From positions 1 through 64,000 of the forward strand of contig CAMOVZ010000005.1 in assembly GCA_946628045.1 (NCBI GenBank): 64,000 bases of DNA. Reading direction: 5' to 3'. The notes beneath the pieces are model-generated. The model saw nothing but the letters and a program-made list of their open reading frames with translations, was not told the DNA's origin and did not search any database. Position 1 is the first letter of the stretch. Each line of letters opens with the position of its first letter. Source of the stretch: an uncultured Caryophanales bacterium (GTDB lineage Bacteria; Bacillota_I; Bacilli_A; RF39; UBA660). Of the stretch, positions 43,462 to 52,593 are shown one piece after another. The translations under genes and the position numbers were made by a program.

Positions 43462-44043
43462 ATGAGTAAATTATATTTTAGATATGGAGCTATGAATTGT
43501 GGTAAATCAACTGCCTTAATGCAAGTAGCTTATAACTATGAAGAAAATAATAAAAAAGTAATAATAATAAAATCAAGTATTGATACTAAAGGAAATGATC
43601 ATTTAGAATCAAGAATTGGTATTAAAAGAAAAGTAGATATTTTAATAGATAAGAATAAATCTATAGAAAGTGCATTAAATAAATATAAAGAAATAGATTG
43701 TATACTAGTAGATGAAGCACAATTTTTAACTGCTAAGCAAATAGAAGAATTATGGAAAATAACAAAAAAGAAGAATATACCGGTAATTTGCTATGGGTTA
43801 AAAGTAGATTTTCAATCACATTTATTTGAAGGTAGTAAAAGATTATTAGAATTATCAGACGTTATAGAAGAATTGATTACTATATGTAGTTGTGGTAAAA
43901 GGGCTAAATTTAATGCTAGATTTGTTAATGGTAAATTCACATTAAAAGGAGAAGAAGTATTGATAGATGGATCAAACGATAATGTAGTATATCGTCCAAT
44001 GTGTGGTAAATGTTATCAAAATGAATTAGAAAAAAATATATGA
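43462..44043 (+). CDS. tdk: Thymidine kinase (type II)
   Basis: 193 aa. P-loop GAMNCGKST (about 8-16), the DEAQF block (about 89-93), lid region, and a zinc site from CSCG (about 142-145) and CGKC (about 183-186). FEGSKRLLELSD precedes the thymine-binding region. It phosphorylates thymidine for salvage. RBS GGTGATAAT. Length is typical. Confidence 0.92.
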   Translation: MSKLYFRYGAMNCGKSTALMQVAYNYEENNKKVIIIKSSIDTKGNDHLESRIGIKRKVDILIDKNKSIESALNKYKEIDCILVDEAQFLTAKQIEELWKITKKKNIPVICYGLKVDFQSHLFEGSKRLLELSDVIEELITICSCGKRAKFNARFVNGKFTLKGEEVLIDGSNDNVVYRPMCGKCYQNELEKNI

Positions 44044-44065
44044 TATAATAATAATAGGAGGACTT

Positions 44066-45805
44066 ATGATTAGACTAAGAGATTTATTTATAAAAATATT
44101 TAAACCTAGACATAAAAATGAACCTTGGTTAGATTATTATTCTAGAGAAGAAAGAAAAATTAAATTTACTACTAAATCTATATATGATTATATGAAAGAT
44201 GGTGTAGGTACTGATTTAGACTATATTGCCTTAAATTATTTTGAAAATAGAATTAGTTATAACGAATTTTTTAATAATATTGATATTTGTGCCAGAGCAT
44301 TAAGAAGTCACGGAGTTAAAGAAAAAGATATAGTAACTATCTGCTTACCAAATATGCCTGAAGCACTATATGCGTTTTATGCATGTAATAAAATAGGAGC
44401 TATTGCAGATATGGTTCATCCATTATCTAGTCCAGAACAATTAAAATTCTATTTAAATGAAAATAAAAGTAGATTTTTATTCTTAATTGATTTTAATTAT
44501 GATAAATTTAAAGACGTAATAAGTGAAACTTTAGTATATAAAACTATTTTAGTCTCACCTAAATTAAGTATGCCTCTAGGTTTATCTATAGGATATACAT
44601 TAACTAGAGGATTAGCTGTTAAAAGACCTAAATTAAATGATTCTGATTATATGAGTTGGAAAGACTTTATGATTAGAGGTGTTGCCTATTCTAAAGAATT
44701 TAAAGCAGATGTAAAAAAGGATGATATAGCATTAATACTTCATAGTGGTGGTACAACAGGTACTCCTAAAGGTATAATGATAAGTAATTATAGTTTCAAT
44801 GCCTTAGCCCAACAATCAGGAGTTAATGTTATTGACGTAAGACCTAAAGATAAAATAGTAACGATTCTACCAATATTCCATGGATTTGGATTAGGGGTTT
44901 GTGTTCATACACCTCTATCTTTAAAAGTAGAAACTATTCTTATGCCAGAGTATGATGCCAATAGATTTTATAAAATATGGAAAAATGATAAACCTAATGT
45001 AATACTAGGAGTACCTACACTATGGGAAGGTATGATGAGTAATAAAAAATTTGATAAAGTAAATATGTCACAATTGAAATATATAATTTCTGGAGGAGAT
45101 TACTTGTCAGTTGCAGCAGAAACTAAAATAAATACTTTTCTACATAAACATGGTGCCCATGTTAATATATCAAAAGGATATGGTATGACAGAATCTGTTG
45201 CTGCTACATGTTATACATTTCCAGGAACTAATGAACCTGGTAGTATTGGAATTCCTATGGTAGGTAACACTTATAAGATATGGGATCCTGAAACCGATAA
45301 AGAAAAAAAGATTGGTGAAGAAGGAGAAATAATAGTAAATGGTCCTACATTAATGGCAGGATATTTAAATAATCCTAAAGAAACAAAACAAGTTCTAAGA
45401 CGCCATAATGGAAAATTGTGGTTACATACAGGTGATATAGGTTATATCGCAGCTAATGGAATAGTCTATTATACACAAAGATTAAAACGTATGATAGTAG
45501 TAAGTGGATTCAATGTATACCCATCTATGATAGAAAGTGTTTTAGAAACCCATAAAGCCATAAAAAAAGCATGTGTAATAGGAATACCTCATCCATATAA
45601 AATGCACGTGCCTAAAGCATTTATAGTATTAAATGATGGATATAAATTTAATAAATCATTAGAAAAAGAATTAAAAGATCTTTGTAAAAAAGAATTAGCT
45701 GTATTTTCAGTACCAAAAGAATTTGAAGTACGTGAAGAACTTCCAAAAACACTTTATAATAAAGTAGATTATAAAAAATTAGAAAATGAAGAAAAAGGAA
45801 AGTAA
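44066..45805 (+). CDS. AMP-dependent acyl-CoA synthetase/ligase
   Basis: 579-aa ANL superfamily enzyme. Adenylate-binding motifs: LILHSGGTTGTPKG (P-loop, about 221-234), YGMTESVAAT (about 372-381), HTGDIGYI (about 453-460), KRMIVVSGFNVYPS (about 472-485) and the C-terminal Lys in NKVDYKK. It activates a carboxylic acid, probably a fatty acid, as acyl-AMP then acyl-CoA. No other fatty-acid gene is adjacent. It starts 22 bases after tdk with AGGAGG, so the two may be one unit. Confidence 0.85.
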   Translation: MIRLRDLFIKIFKPRHKNEPWLDYYSREERKIKFTTKSIYDYMKDGVGTDLDYIALNYFENRISYNEFFNNIDICARALRSHGVKEKDIVTICLPNMPEALYAFYACNKIGAIADMVHPLSSPEQLKFYLNENKSRFLFLIDFNYDKFKDVISETLVYKTILVSPKLSMPLGLSIGYTLTRGLAVKRPKLNDSDYMSWKDFMIRGVAYSKEFKADVKKDDIALILHSGGTTGTPKGIMISNYSFNALAQQSGVNVIDVRPKDKIVTILPIFHGFGLGVCVHTPLSLKVETILMPEYDANRFYKIWKNDKPNVILGVPTLWEGMMSNKKFDKVNMSQLKYIISGGDYLSVAAETKINTFLHKHGAHVNISKGYGMTESVAATCYTFPGTNEPGSIGIPMVGNTYKIWDPETDKEKKIGEEGEIIVNGPTLMAGYLNNPKETKQVLRRHNGKLWLHTGDIGYIAANGIVYYTQRLKRMIVVSGFNVYPSMIESVLETHKAIKKACVIGIPHPYKMHVPKAFIVLNDGYKFNKSLEKELKDLCKKELAVFSVPKEFEVREELPKTLYNKVDYKKLENEEKGK

Positions 45806-45830
45806 AATTAACTAGTTTTACTTCTTTTTT
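45800..45830 (+). terminator. Terminator
   Basis: Stem AAGTAAAA/TTTTACTT (45800-45807, 45816-45823) followed by CTTTTTTT. Confidence 0.75.
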
Positions 45831-45860
45831 TATGTTTTTTAGTATAAAATATAGTAAATG

Positions 45861-45914
45861 CAACCAAAAATTTACATAATTTCCAACCAAAATGTATAGA
45901 ATGCCACCATAAAT
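45861..45914 (+). promoter_or_regulatory. Iterated CAACCAAAA motifs over the HTH-gene promoter
   Basis: CAACCAAAA at 45861 and 45884 and a weaker CACCATAAA at 45905, spaced 23 and 21 bases, i.e. two helix turns. They flank TTTACA (45871-45876) and TATAGA (45895-45900), so a bound regulator, perhaps the downstream HTH protein itself, would cover the promoter. Confidence 0.45.
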
Positions 45915-45948
45915 AATTATAAAATTAAATCATGAAAGAGGTGATTTT

Positions 45949-47529
45949 ATGAAGTTTGGTGATAAACTAATTGAACTTCGAAAGAAAAACGGTTATTCTC
46001 AAGAAGAGTTAGCTGAAAAACTAGGTGTATCTAGACAAAGTATATCTAAATGGGAAAGTAATAATACATACCCAGAAACAGATAAAATAATTCAAATAGC
46101 AAATCTATTTGATTGCTCTATGGATGATCTTATAAATGATAAAATAACTGAAGTAGAAACACGAAAAAGAAAAAATAGAAATAATGTTAAAAAAGTATGG
46201 AATTCATTTTTAGAATTTATAACTAATACAATTGATATGTTTTCTAAAATGAAATTTATAGAAGGATTTAAATGTATTATTGTAATGCTTCTAATATTAT
46301 TAATACTACATCTATTTGGAAATATCATATGTAAAACAGCTGCTAGTGTAGTTTCAAATATATTCAGTTTTATGAGTCTAGAATTTGTATCAAGTCTAAG
46401 AGAAATATTAAAAAGTATATTATTCTTAATATGGTATATTATTTCAACAATAATAATAATTCATACATTTAAAATAAAATATTTAAATAATTATACTAAA
46501 AACACAAAACAAAACTCTGAGATTAAAAATGAAACTAAATCTAATAAAGAAGAAGTAGTTTTTATAAAAAATGAAAATGAAAAACCATTTGAATTTTTAG
46601 AAGTATTAGCTGGTATTGTAATAATATTTATAAAAATAATGGCAGCATTTATTACAATAGGAACAATCTTTACAAGTATTGGTTTAGTTATAGCTACAGT
46701 AATAACTATTGCTGGTATTAGTGCAAATATATTATTCTTATGGATTAGTTTATTATTAGTTGCAGCTTCAACTGCTTCTATAGAAATAATAATATTATTA
46801 ATTAAATTTATTTTTAATAAAAAAGTAAATGTAAAATTAAGCATAATAATATTTATCTCATGTATAATTCTCTCAGGAATAGGAATTGGTATGAGTGCAC
46901 TTCAAATAAAAAATATAGAGCTTATAGAAGATGCTAGTGCATTTAATATGACAACTAAAGAAATTGAATTAAACTATACTGATAATTTAGTAATAAAATC
47001 ATGGGGATTAGGAAAAGATAATAATTATAAATATATTATTGATAATAATATTGAAGAAAATAAAATAATTGTAAGTAGAGAATTAGATGAAAATTATTTT
47101 AGATTATTTACAAGAAAATTTAAAATGGATAATCTACCAGTAATAACAGTACTAGAAGAATCAAATGCAGGACCAAAAATGATATTTAATTTATATATAG
47201 AAAACTTAAAACAAAATAAATTAGTAACATTCAATGGTATAGGTAATGATCCATTAGTAATAAAAGCAAATGAATCTACTATAAATAAATTAATATATAA
47301 TATGAAATTGTTATATCTAGTAGAAGAAGAAAAAAATGATAATATAATAAATATTGCTATAAAAGATGACAAAGTACATTTCATTAATGGACTAAAAGGA
47401 GAATATAATGCCTTAGATGATTCTATTAAATATGATGTATCTAACTATACATGTAAAAAGGAAATAGTAGTAACTGAATTTGGAGATAGTATAAATTATA
47501 CATGTGATTTTACAGAGGAAGAAGAATAG
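45949..47529 (+). CDS. XRE-family HTH regulator with membrane and exported domains
   Basis: 526 aa. Cro/C1-type HTH at residues 2-65 (SQEELAEKLGVSRQSISKWE), a basic linker, then about six membrane helices in pairs (about 100-130, 140-170, 215-285, 300-320) and a beta-rich C-terminal domain (about 325-525) with two late Cys. The architecture suggests a one-component membrane-bound regulator sensing an envelope signal. Target genes unknown; the nearby iterated motif suggests self-control. RBS AGAGGTGATTTT. Confidence 0.72.
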   Translation: MKFGDKLIELRKKNGYSQEELAEKLGVSRQSISKWESNNTYPETDKIIQIANLFDCSMDDLINDKITEVETRKRKNRNNVKKVWNSFLEFITNTIDMFSKMKFIEGFKCIIVMLLILLILHLFGNIICKTAASVVSNIFSFMSLEFVSSLREILKSILFLIWYIISTIIIIHTFKIKYLNNYTKNTKQNSEIKNETKSNKEEVVFIKNENEKPFEFLEVLAGIVIIFIKIMAAFITIGTIFTSIGLVIATVITIAGISANILFLWISLLLVAASTASIEIIILLIKFIFNKKVNVKLSIIIFISCIILSGIGIGMSALQIKNIELIEDASAFNMTTKEIELNYTDNLVIKSWGLGKDNNYKYIIDNNIEENKIIVSRELDENYFRLFTRKFKMDNLPVITVLEESNAGPKMIFNLYIENLKQNKLVTFNGIGNDPLVIKANESTINKLIYNMKLLYLVEEEKNDNIINIAIKDDKVHFINGLKGEYNALDDSIKYDVSNYTCKKEIVVTEFGDSINYTCDFTEEEE

Positions 47530-47577
47530 TTCTTTCTCTTTTTATTTATTAGTGATAAAATAATAATAGGTGATAAT

Positions 47578-49281
47578 ATGGATGACTTAAAATTAATAAA
47601 AAAACATTATGGTGAAAAAATGATGCATCTATGTCGTGAATTATTTCCAACAATTTTAGAAGAAGAAGGATTATTATTTAAAATTATTTCAGAACACTTT
47701 GCATATTCCAAACTTCTATATGAAGACATCATATCTTTATATATGGAAGAAGAATTCAAAGATTATATATTTAGTTTTATAGATGTTGAAAATAAGTACC
47801 AGAAAAACATAGATAAAAAAACACCTGAAGAATTATTAAGTGATGCAGGCTACATTTTATATGAATGTAAAAATGAAGATGACATTCAATCATTTAAAAA
47901 ATATTATGCTAAAGGTGAAGAGTTATGTACATTCCGCGGAGGAAGATTAAACAGATGTCATGTATTCTTTGCAGTAAAAAAAGATGTAGATAAAATAAAG
48001 AGAGAAGATTTTGTTAAACCAGATAGACAAGATGAATATGGTACATCAGTAATATCTATTCAATTTACAAAAACTTCCACTGCTACAGTATCAATAAAAA
48101 ACAGATATAATCACACTGTAAATAACCCAGATGCTACTTTTTCTAATAATTTAGACAATATAGCACCAGGCCTAACAGAAGCTTTCGAAGAAGAATATGG
48201 CCTAACAATAGATAAAGATAATATAGATTTTGAATTAAAAAATTATGTAAAGGCAAATGACGGTAAATATTATAAATATAACTATGAAATAAACAATGTA
48301 TATTATTGCCCTAATAATATAATAATAGATAACTTTGAAGTAAAAAACCTAGATAAATCAAATTACTTAGTTTTTGATTATTTTATATTAGACCTAACAA
48401 ACAAAAAATTATTACCATATGATAATTCAACTGTAAATGACTCTTTTATAAAATCTATAGGAGAAATAAATAGTATAAGAATAGAAAATAATAAAGAAAC
48501 TAATCAAAAAAACATATATATAAACGATGATATTATAATAGTATTAAATAAGAATAATCAAATGATTAGTTATACTAATAAAAAATGTACTGAAATAGGT
48601 GATGATTTCCTATATTACCAAAATACATTAGAGACAATAGACCTTATAAATGTAATTGATATAGGGAAGAATTTTCTTAATAGAAATACAGATAAATTAA
48701 TATCCATAAACACTCCAAATGTAGAGCACATAGGAGATAATTTTATGCTACAATATTGGAAAGGTAGTATAGAAAAAATAGAATTTCCTAAATTAAAAAC
48801 AATAGGCCATAATTTCTTTTATAATTATAATAAGATAAAATCTATTTATTTACCTAAAGTAGAAGAAATAGGAGATAATTTCCTATGTCATAATTCATGC
48901 TTAGAATCATACGACATGACCAATTTAACTAGAGTAGGGAATGACTTTCTTATAGCTGAAATGAATAATCCAGTAATATATTTCCCAAATCTTGTAGATA
49001 TAGGTGATAATTTTATGATGAATAGCTTTAACGTAGAAATAGTAAATTTACCAAGTGTTAAGAAAACAGGAGAATACTTTTTAAATCATTCAAGCAACAT
49101 TAGAAATATTAATGCTCCAAGCCTAGAAGAAATAGGCGAACAATCATTATCTTGTATTGACATTGATATGGATAAAATAGAAGAAATAAATTTAGAAAAA
49201 TTAGATTTAGAACAATTAGAAAAATTACCATATAGATTCAGGGAATACATATTAGAAAAAAGAGGTGTTAGTAGTAAATGA
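47578..49281 (+). CDS. Leucine-rich-repeat (BspA-like) protein
   Basis: 567 aa without signal peptide. The N-terminal about 330 residues are not recognised. From about 330 to 545 there are repeated units of about 23 residues with the core IGDNF(L/M), for example VEHIGDNFM, LKTIGHNFF, VEEIGDNFLC, VDIGDNFM, as in BspA-like LRR_5 proteins of gut bacteria. Usually secreted; here no export signal is visible. It overlaps the next gene by ATGA. Confidence 0.65.
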   Translation: MDDLKLIKKHYGEKMMHLCRELFPTILEEEGLLFKIISEHFAYSKLLYEDIISLYMEEEFKDYIFSFIDVENKYQKNIDKKTPEELLSDAGYILYECKNEDDIQSFKKYYAKGEELCTFRGGRLNRCHVFFAVKKDVDKIKREDFVKPDRQDEYGTSVISIQFTKTSTATVSIKNRYNHTVNNPDATFSNNLDNIAPGLTEAFEEEYGLTIDKDNIDFELKNYVKANDGKYYKYNYEINNVYYCPNNIIIDNFEVKNLDKSNYLVFDYFILDLTNKKLLPYDNSTVNDSFIKSIGEINSIRIENNKETNQKNIYINDDIIIVLNKNNQMISYTNKKCTEIGDDFLYYQNTLETIDLINVIDIGKNFLNRNTDKLISINTPNVEHIGDNFMLQYWKGSIEKIEFPKLKTIGHNFFYNYNKIKSIYLPKVEEIGDNFLCHNSCLESYDMTNLTRVGNDFLIAEMNNPVIYFPNLVDIGDNFMMNSFNVEIVNLPSVKKTGEYFLNHSSNIRNINAPSLEEIGEQSLSCIDIDMDKIEEINLEKLDLEQLEKLPYRFREYILEKRGVSSK

Positions 49282-49538
49282 AAAAAGTAAAAGTAATTGA
49301 TATAAAAGATAACTTTTTATATACACTACAAGCTACCGATAATACAACATATAAAAAGAATATTGAATTTATAGATATAAATATAAATATAGGAGATATT
49401 ATCTATATATCAAATGATGTATTAAAAAATAAAAATATCTATACATATGGTCCAATTATAGAAAAGAACAATCCAGAAGATCTAATTAAAATAATACATA
49501 ATAATAAAGATATATACCTACAAAGATATTACGGATAG
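49278..49538 (+). CDS. Small protein, unknown
   Basis: 86 aa with alternating hydrophobic pattern (VKVIDIKDNFLYTLQATDN, IGDIIYISNDVL), suggesting a small beta-barrel. No family recognised. Start codon overlaps the stop of the LRR gene, so it is probably a co-translated partner. Confidence 0.55.
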   Translation: MKKVKVIDIKDNFLYTLQATDNTTYKKNIEFIDININIGDIIYISNDVLKNKNIYTYGPIIEKNNPEDLIKIIHNNKDIYLQRYYG

Positions 49539-49550
49539 TAATATCTTTTA
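49522..49550. terminator. Bidirectional terminator
   Basis: Stem AAAGATATTAC/GTAATATCTTT (49522-49532, 49538-49548) between convergent genes; the arm lies in the 3' ends of both. Confidence 0.8.
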
Positions 49551-50264
49551 TATTCTTAAAATAAATATAGTAATAAACATAATAATAAATCCTAATATAA
49601 AGCCAATTATAGTATTTATATTTTTCTTAGTATTAGGTAATAATTCAAATAAAGAAATATGTATCATAATACCACTAGTAATACTAAGAATAATAAATAA
49701 TATAAAATTATTAATATAATTAGATAAAAATATATATGAAATAATTCCACCAATTAATTCACTAAAACCCGCAATAAAAGTATAAATAAATGCTTTTTTA
49801 TGTGATTTAGTAGAATAATATATAGGAATAGCTATACTAATACCCTCAGGTATATTATGAAGTGCTATAGCTATAGATAAAGGAATACCTATTTTTATAT
49901 TATTAGAGCTCGTTATAAAGGTAATTATACCCTCAGGTATATTATGTAACATTAAACCAATTAAACTAACTAAACCAAGTTTATATAATGAATTATTAGT
50001 ACTTATATTTTTATCAATATAACTAGATATAATAAAACCAATATTAATAAATATTAATAATAAAATTATATTTATAAAACTAATTCCAATATAATTAATA
50101 GATTCTGGTATTAAAGATAATAATGATATAGTAATCATAATACTAGAAGCAAAAGATAAACTAAAATTAATAATATTATTTTTATACTTAGAATTAATAT
50201 AAGTAGGTATAATACCTAATATAGTAGTAATACCCGAAATAAATGTAATTATAAAAGGTTTCAT
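49548..50264 (-). CDS. ZIP family metal transporter
   Basis: 238 aa, eight helices. The two metal-binding helices carry HNIPEGIITF and ALHNIPEGISIAI, and the later EL/GG motif (FSELIGG) matches the ZupT/ZIP pattern; a Gly-rich first helix is also typical. It imports Zn or a similar divalent metal. A ZIP gene near a Fur-family regulator is suggestive, but the two are separated by about 9 kb. Confidence 0.87.
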   Translation of the reverse strand: MKPFIITFISGITTILGIIPTYINSKYKNNIINFSLSFASSIMITISLLSLIPESINYIGISFINIILLLIFINIGFIISSYIDKNISTNNSLYKLGLVSLIGLMLHNIPEGIITFITSSNNIKIGIPLSIAIALHNIPEGISIAIPIYYSTKSHKKAFIYTFIAGFSELIGGIISYIFLSNYINNFILFIILSITSGIMIHISLFELLPNTKKNINTIIGFILGFIIMFITIFILRI

Positions 50265-50325
50265 ACTAATATATATTTAAAAAATATAAGTTTTATGATA
50301 TAATTTAGAAACTGGAAGTGGTATT

Positions 50326-50931
50326 ATGAACTATAACTTTGAGATGGAAAAACAAATGGAAAATATAAAAGAGGGGAGTACTCTTTTACTACATGCTTGT
50401 TGTGCACCATGCTCAACTGCTTGTCTTGAACGTGTTGCAAACTTCTTTAAAGTAACTATTTTCTATTATAATCCGAATATTACTGAAAAACATGAATATC
50501 AAAAACGTATAGAAGAAATAAAAAAATTACTTACATTAATTAATCCAAAATATAAAGTAGAATTACTAGAAGGAGATTATGATCCTAAAGTATTTTTAGA
50601 TATGTCAAAAGGATTAGAAAATGAGCCAGAACGAGGAAAACGTTGTTACAAGTGTTATGAATTGAGATTAAAAGAAACAGCTAAAATAGCTTCAGAATTA
50701 GGTTTTAATAACTTTGCTACTACATTAACACTATCTCCTCATAAAAACTCAGATTGGATAAATGAAATAGGTTCTATTTTAGATAAAGAGTATGAATCAA
50801 ACTACTTATATTCAGATTTTAAGAAAAAAGAAGGATATAAAAGAAGTATAGAATTATCTAAAAAATACGATTTATATAGACAAGACTATTGTGGATGTAT
50901 ATATTCTAAAAGAGATAAACAAGCTGAATAG
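50326..50931 (+). CDS. queH: Epoxyqueuosine reductase QueH
   Basis: 201 aa. Conserved Cys: HACCAPCSTAC near residue 24, RCYKCYELRL (about 106-115) and DYCGC near the C-terminus, which together hold an iron-sulfur cluster and an adjacent metal. LTLSPHKNSDWINEIG is another family block. It carries out the last step of queuosine formation in tRNA. RBS TGGAAGTGGTATT. No other queuosine gene in the window. Confidence 0.9.
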   Translation: MNYNFEMEKQMENIKEGSTLLLHACCAPCSTACLERVANFFKVTIFYYNPNITEKHEYQKRIEEIKKLLTLINPKYKVELLEGDYDPKVFLDMSKGLENEPERGKRCYKCYELRLKETAKIASELGFNNFATTLTLSPHKNSDWINEIGSILDKEYESNYLYSDFKKKEGYKRSIELSKKYDLYRQDYCGCIYSKRDKQAE

Positions 50932-50942
50932 CTTGTCTTTTT
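50919..50942 (+). terminator. Terminator after queH
   Basis: Stem ACAAGCT/AGCTTGT (50919-50925, 50930-50936) and T-rich tail. Confidence 0.75.
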
Positions 50943-50993
50943 CTTGTGATTTATCATAGAATATATTATAATTAATTAGAGGATGTGTTTAAT

Positions 50994-52325
50994 ATGAAAT
51001 ATTATTGTATAGGTATTAAAGGAACTGGTATGTCTACTCTTGCTCAAATATTATTTGATTTAGGTAATGATGTATCAGGATATGATGATAACTCTGAATA
51101 TAAATTTACTCAAAAAGGATTAGATGAAAGAGGAATAGAAATATTTTATGATACAAATCACGAAATAGATTCTGATACTATAGTTACTTATAGCGTAGCA
51201 TTCAGTGAAGATCATCCTGAAATGCAAAGAGTAAAACGCCTAGGATTAAAAATAGTAAAATATAACGAAATAATGGGAGAAGTAATAGACAAATTTAAAT
51301 CTATTGGAGTAAGTGGAACTCATGGTAAAACAACAACTTCATCACTTATTAGACATATATTAGAAGATTATATTGGATGTAATTATTTTATAGGGGCAGG
51401 AGACGGGTATGTATCACCTGATAATGAATACTTTGTAGTAGAATCTGATGAATTTAATCGTCATTTTACTGCATATCATCCAAAATATGCAGTAATAACA
51501 AACATTGAAACTGAACACTTAGAATGCTACAAGGATATAGATGATATTAGAAATACATTTGAAATATTTGCTAATAACACTTCTAAATTAATAGTAGCTA
51601 ATGGAGATAATCCTGAATGTAGAAAAATCAATTATAAAACTAAAGTATTATTCTATGGATTCAGTTTTATGAATGACGTAGTAATTAAAAATTTAAAATT
51701 AGAAGAAGAAGGATCAAGATTTGATATATTTATAAAAGAAGAATTATATGGTAGTTTCGAAGTACCACTATATGGTAAACATATGGTAGCTGACGCCTGT
51801 GCTGCTATACTTATAGCAAGAGAATTAAATGTACCTAAAGATAAAATTTTTGAATCACTTAAAACATTTAAAAATGCTAAAAGAAGATTTGCAGTAGAAA
51901 CATATAATAATACTATAATCATTGATGATTACGCTCATCATCCTACAGAAATAAAAGTAACACTAGAAGCAGCAAGGCAAAAATATCCTAATAAAAGATT
52001 AGTTGTAGTATTTAGACCTAATACATATTCAAGAACTAAAGACTTTACTAACGAATTTAAAGAAGCTTTAGATGTTGCTGATAAAGTATATTTAACTGAA
52101 ATAGATTCTAATAGAGAAAAAGCTTCTGATTATCCAGGCGTTAGTTCAAATAATATTATAGAATTATTTGAAGATAATAAAGCAGAAATAATTTCTAATG
52201 AATCTATATATAAACTAAGAGATGAATTAGATTCAGTAATATGTTTTATGAGTTGCGCTCATACTGAAGATTTAATTGCTAGTTTAAAAGAATTAATTGA
52301 TAGCACACCAAAAGAAGAAGAGTAA
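50994..52325 (+). CDS. murC: UDP-N-acetylmuramate--L-alanine ligase
   Basis: 443 aa. N-terminal Rossmann domain with GIKGTGMSTLAQ, ATP site GVSGTHGKTTTSS (about 107-119), the central TNIETEHLECY and DDYAHHPTEI (about 309-318) with conserved His, and the C-terminal domain. It adds L-alanine to UDP-MurNAc with ATP in the cytoplasm. This shows that the organism makes peptidoglycan. The ATG is preferred over an in-frame GTG that lies in the ribosome site. Usual length is about 430-460. Confidence 0.92.
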   Translation: MKYYCIGIKGTGMSTLAQILFDLGNDVSGYDDNSEYKFTQKGLDERGIEIFYDTNHEIDSDTIVTYSVAFSEDHPEMQRVKRLGLKIVKYNEIMGEVIDKFKSIGVSGTHGKTTTSSLIRHILEDYIGCNYFIGAGDGYVSPDNEYFVVESDEFNRHFTAYHPKYAVITNIETEHLECYKDIDDIRNTFEIFANNTSKLIVANGDNPECRKINYKTKVLFYGFSFMNDVVIKNLKLEEEGSRFDIFIKEELYGSFEVPLYGKHMVADACAAILIARELNVPKDKIFESLKTFKNAKRRFAVETYNNTIIIDDYAHHPTEIKVTLEAARQKYPNKRLVVVFRPNTYSRTKDFTNEFKEALDVADKVYLTEIDSNREKASDYPGVSSNNIIELFEDNKAEIISNESIYKLRDELDSVICFMSCAHTEDLIASLKELIDSTPKEEE

Positions 52326-52340
52326 TCTTCTTTTTTTATT
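52311..52340 (+). terminator. Terminator after murC
   Basis: Stem AAAGAAGA/TCTTCTTT (52311-52318, 52326-52333), T run. Confidence 0.7.
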
Positions 52341-52384
52341 GAAAAAAATAAAATAATATGATAAATTATTAATGTACTTTATAT

Positions 52385-52461
52385 GGCCTGTTGGTGAAGT
52401 GGCTTAACACATTACCCTCTCAAGGTAACATTCACGGATTCGAATTCCGTACAGGCTACCA
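52385..52461 (+). tRNA. tRNA-Glu (CUC anticodon)
   Basis: 77 nt with encoded CCA. Acceptor GGCCTGT/ACAGGCT has a G1-U72 wobble pair, D arm GTG/CAC, anticodon stem TTACC/GGTAA with loop CTCTCAA (anticodon CTC, reads GAG), T arm ACGGA/TCCGT with TTCGAAT loop. CUC as anticodon is unusual in an AT-rich genome. Confidence 0.88.
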
Positions 52462-52469
52462 AGAATATT

Positions 52470-52496
52470 ACTAGATAGAAATATCTAGTTTTTTTT
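52470..52496 (+). terminator. Terminator after tRNA-Glu
   Basis: Perfect stem ACTAGATA/TATCTAGT with GAAA loop (about 52470-52489) and T run. Confidence 0.85.
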
Positions 52497-52509
52497 ATGC
52501 TTTTTATTA

Positions 52510-52542
52510 TTGTAGTATTTTTGTAGTATTTTTGTAGTTTTC
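52510..52542 (+). repeat. Three 11-bp tandem repeats TTGTAGTATTT
   Basis: Copies at 52510-52520, 52521-52531 and (imperfect) 52532-52542, directly upstream of the -35 element of the RelB-Nudix gene. Confidence 0.85.
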
Positions 52543-52544
52543 TA

Positions 52545-52573
52545 TTGACAATGTATTTTCAAGGTGCTAATAT
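52545..52573 (+). promoter_or_regulatory. Promoter of the RelB-Nudix operon
   Basis: TTGACA (52545-52550), 17-base spacer, TAATAT (52568-52573). TTTCAAGG occurs on both sides of the -10, a possible operator for the encoded RHH domain. Confidence 0.6.
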
Positions 52574-52593
52574 ACATTTCAAGGAGTGATATT

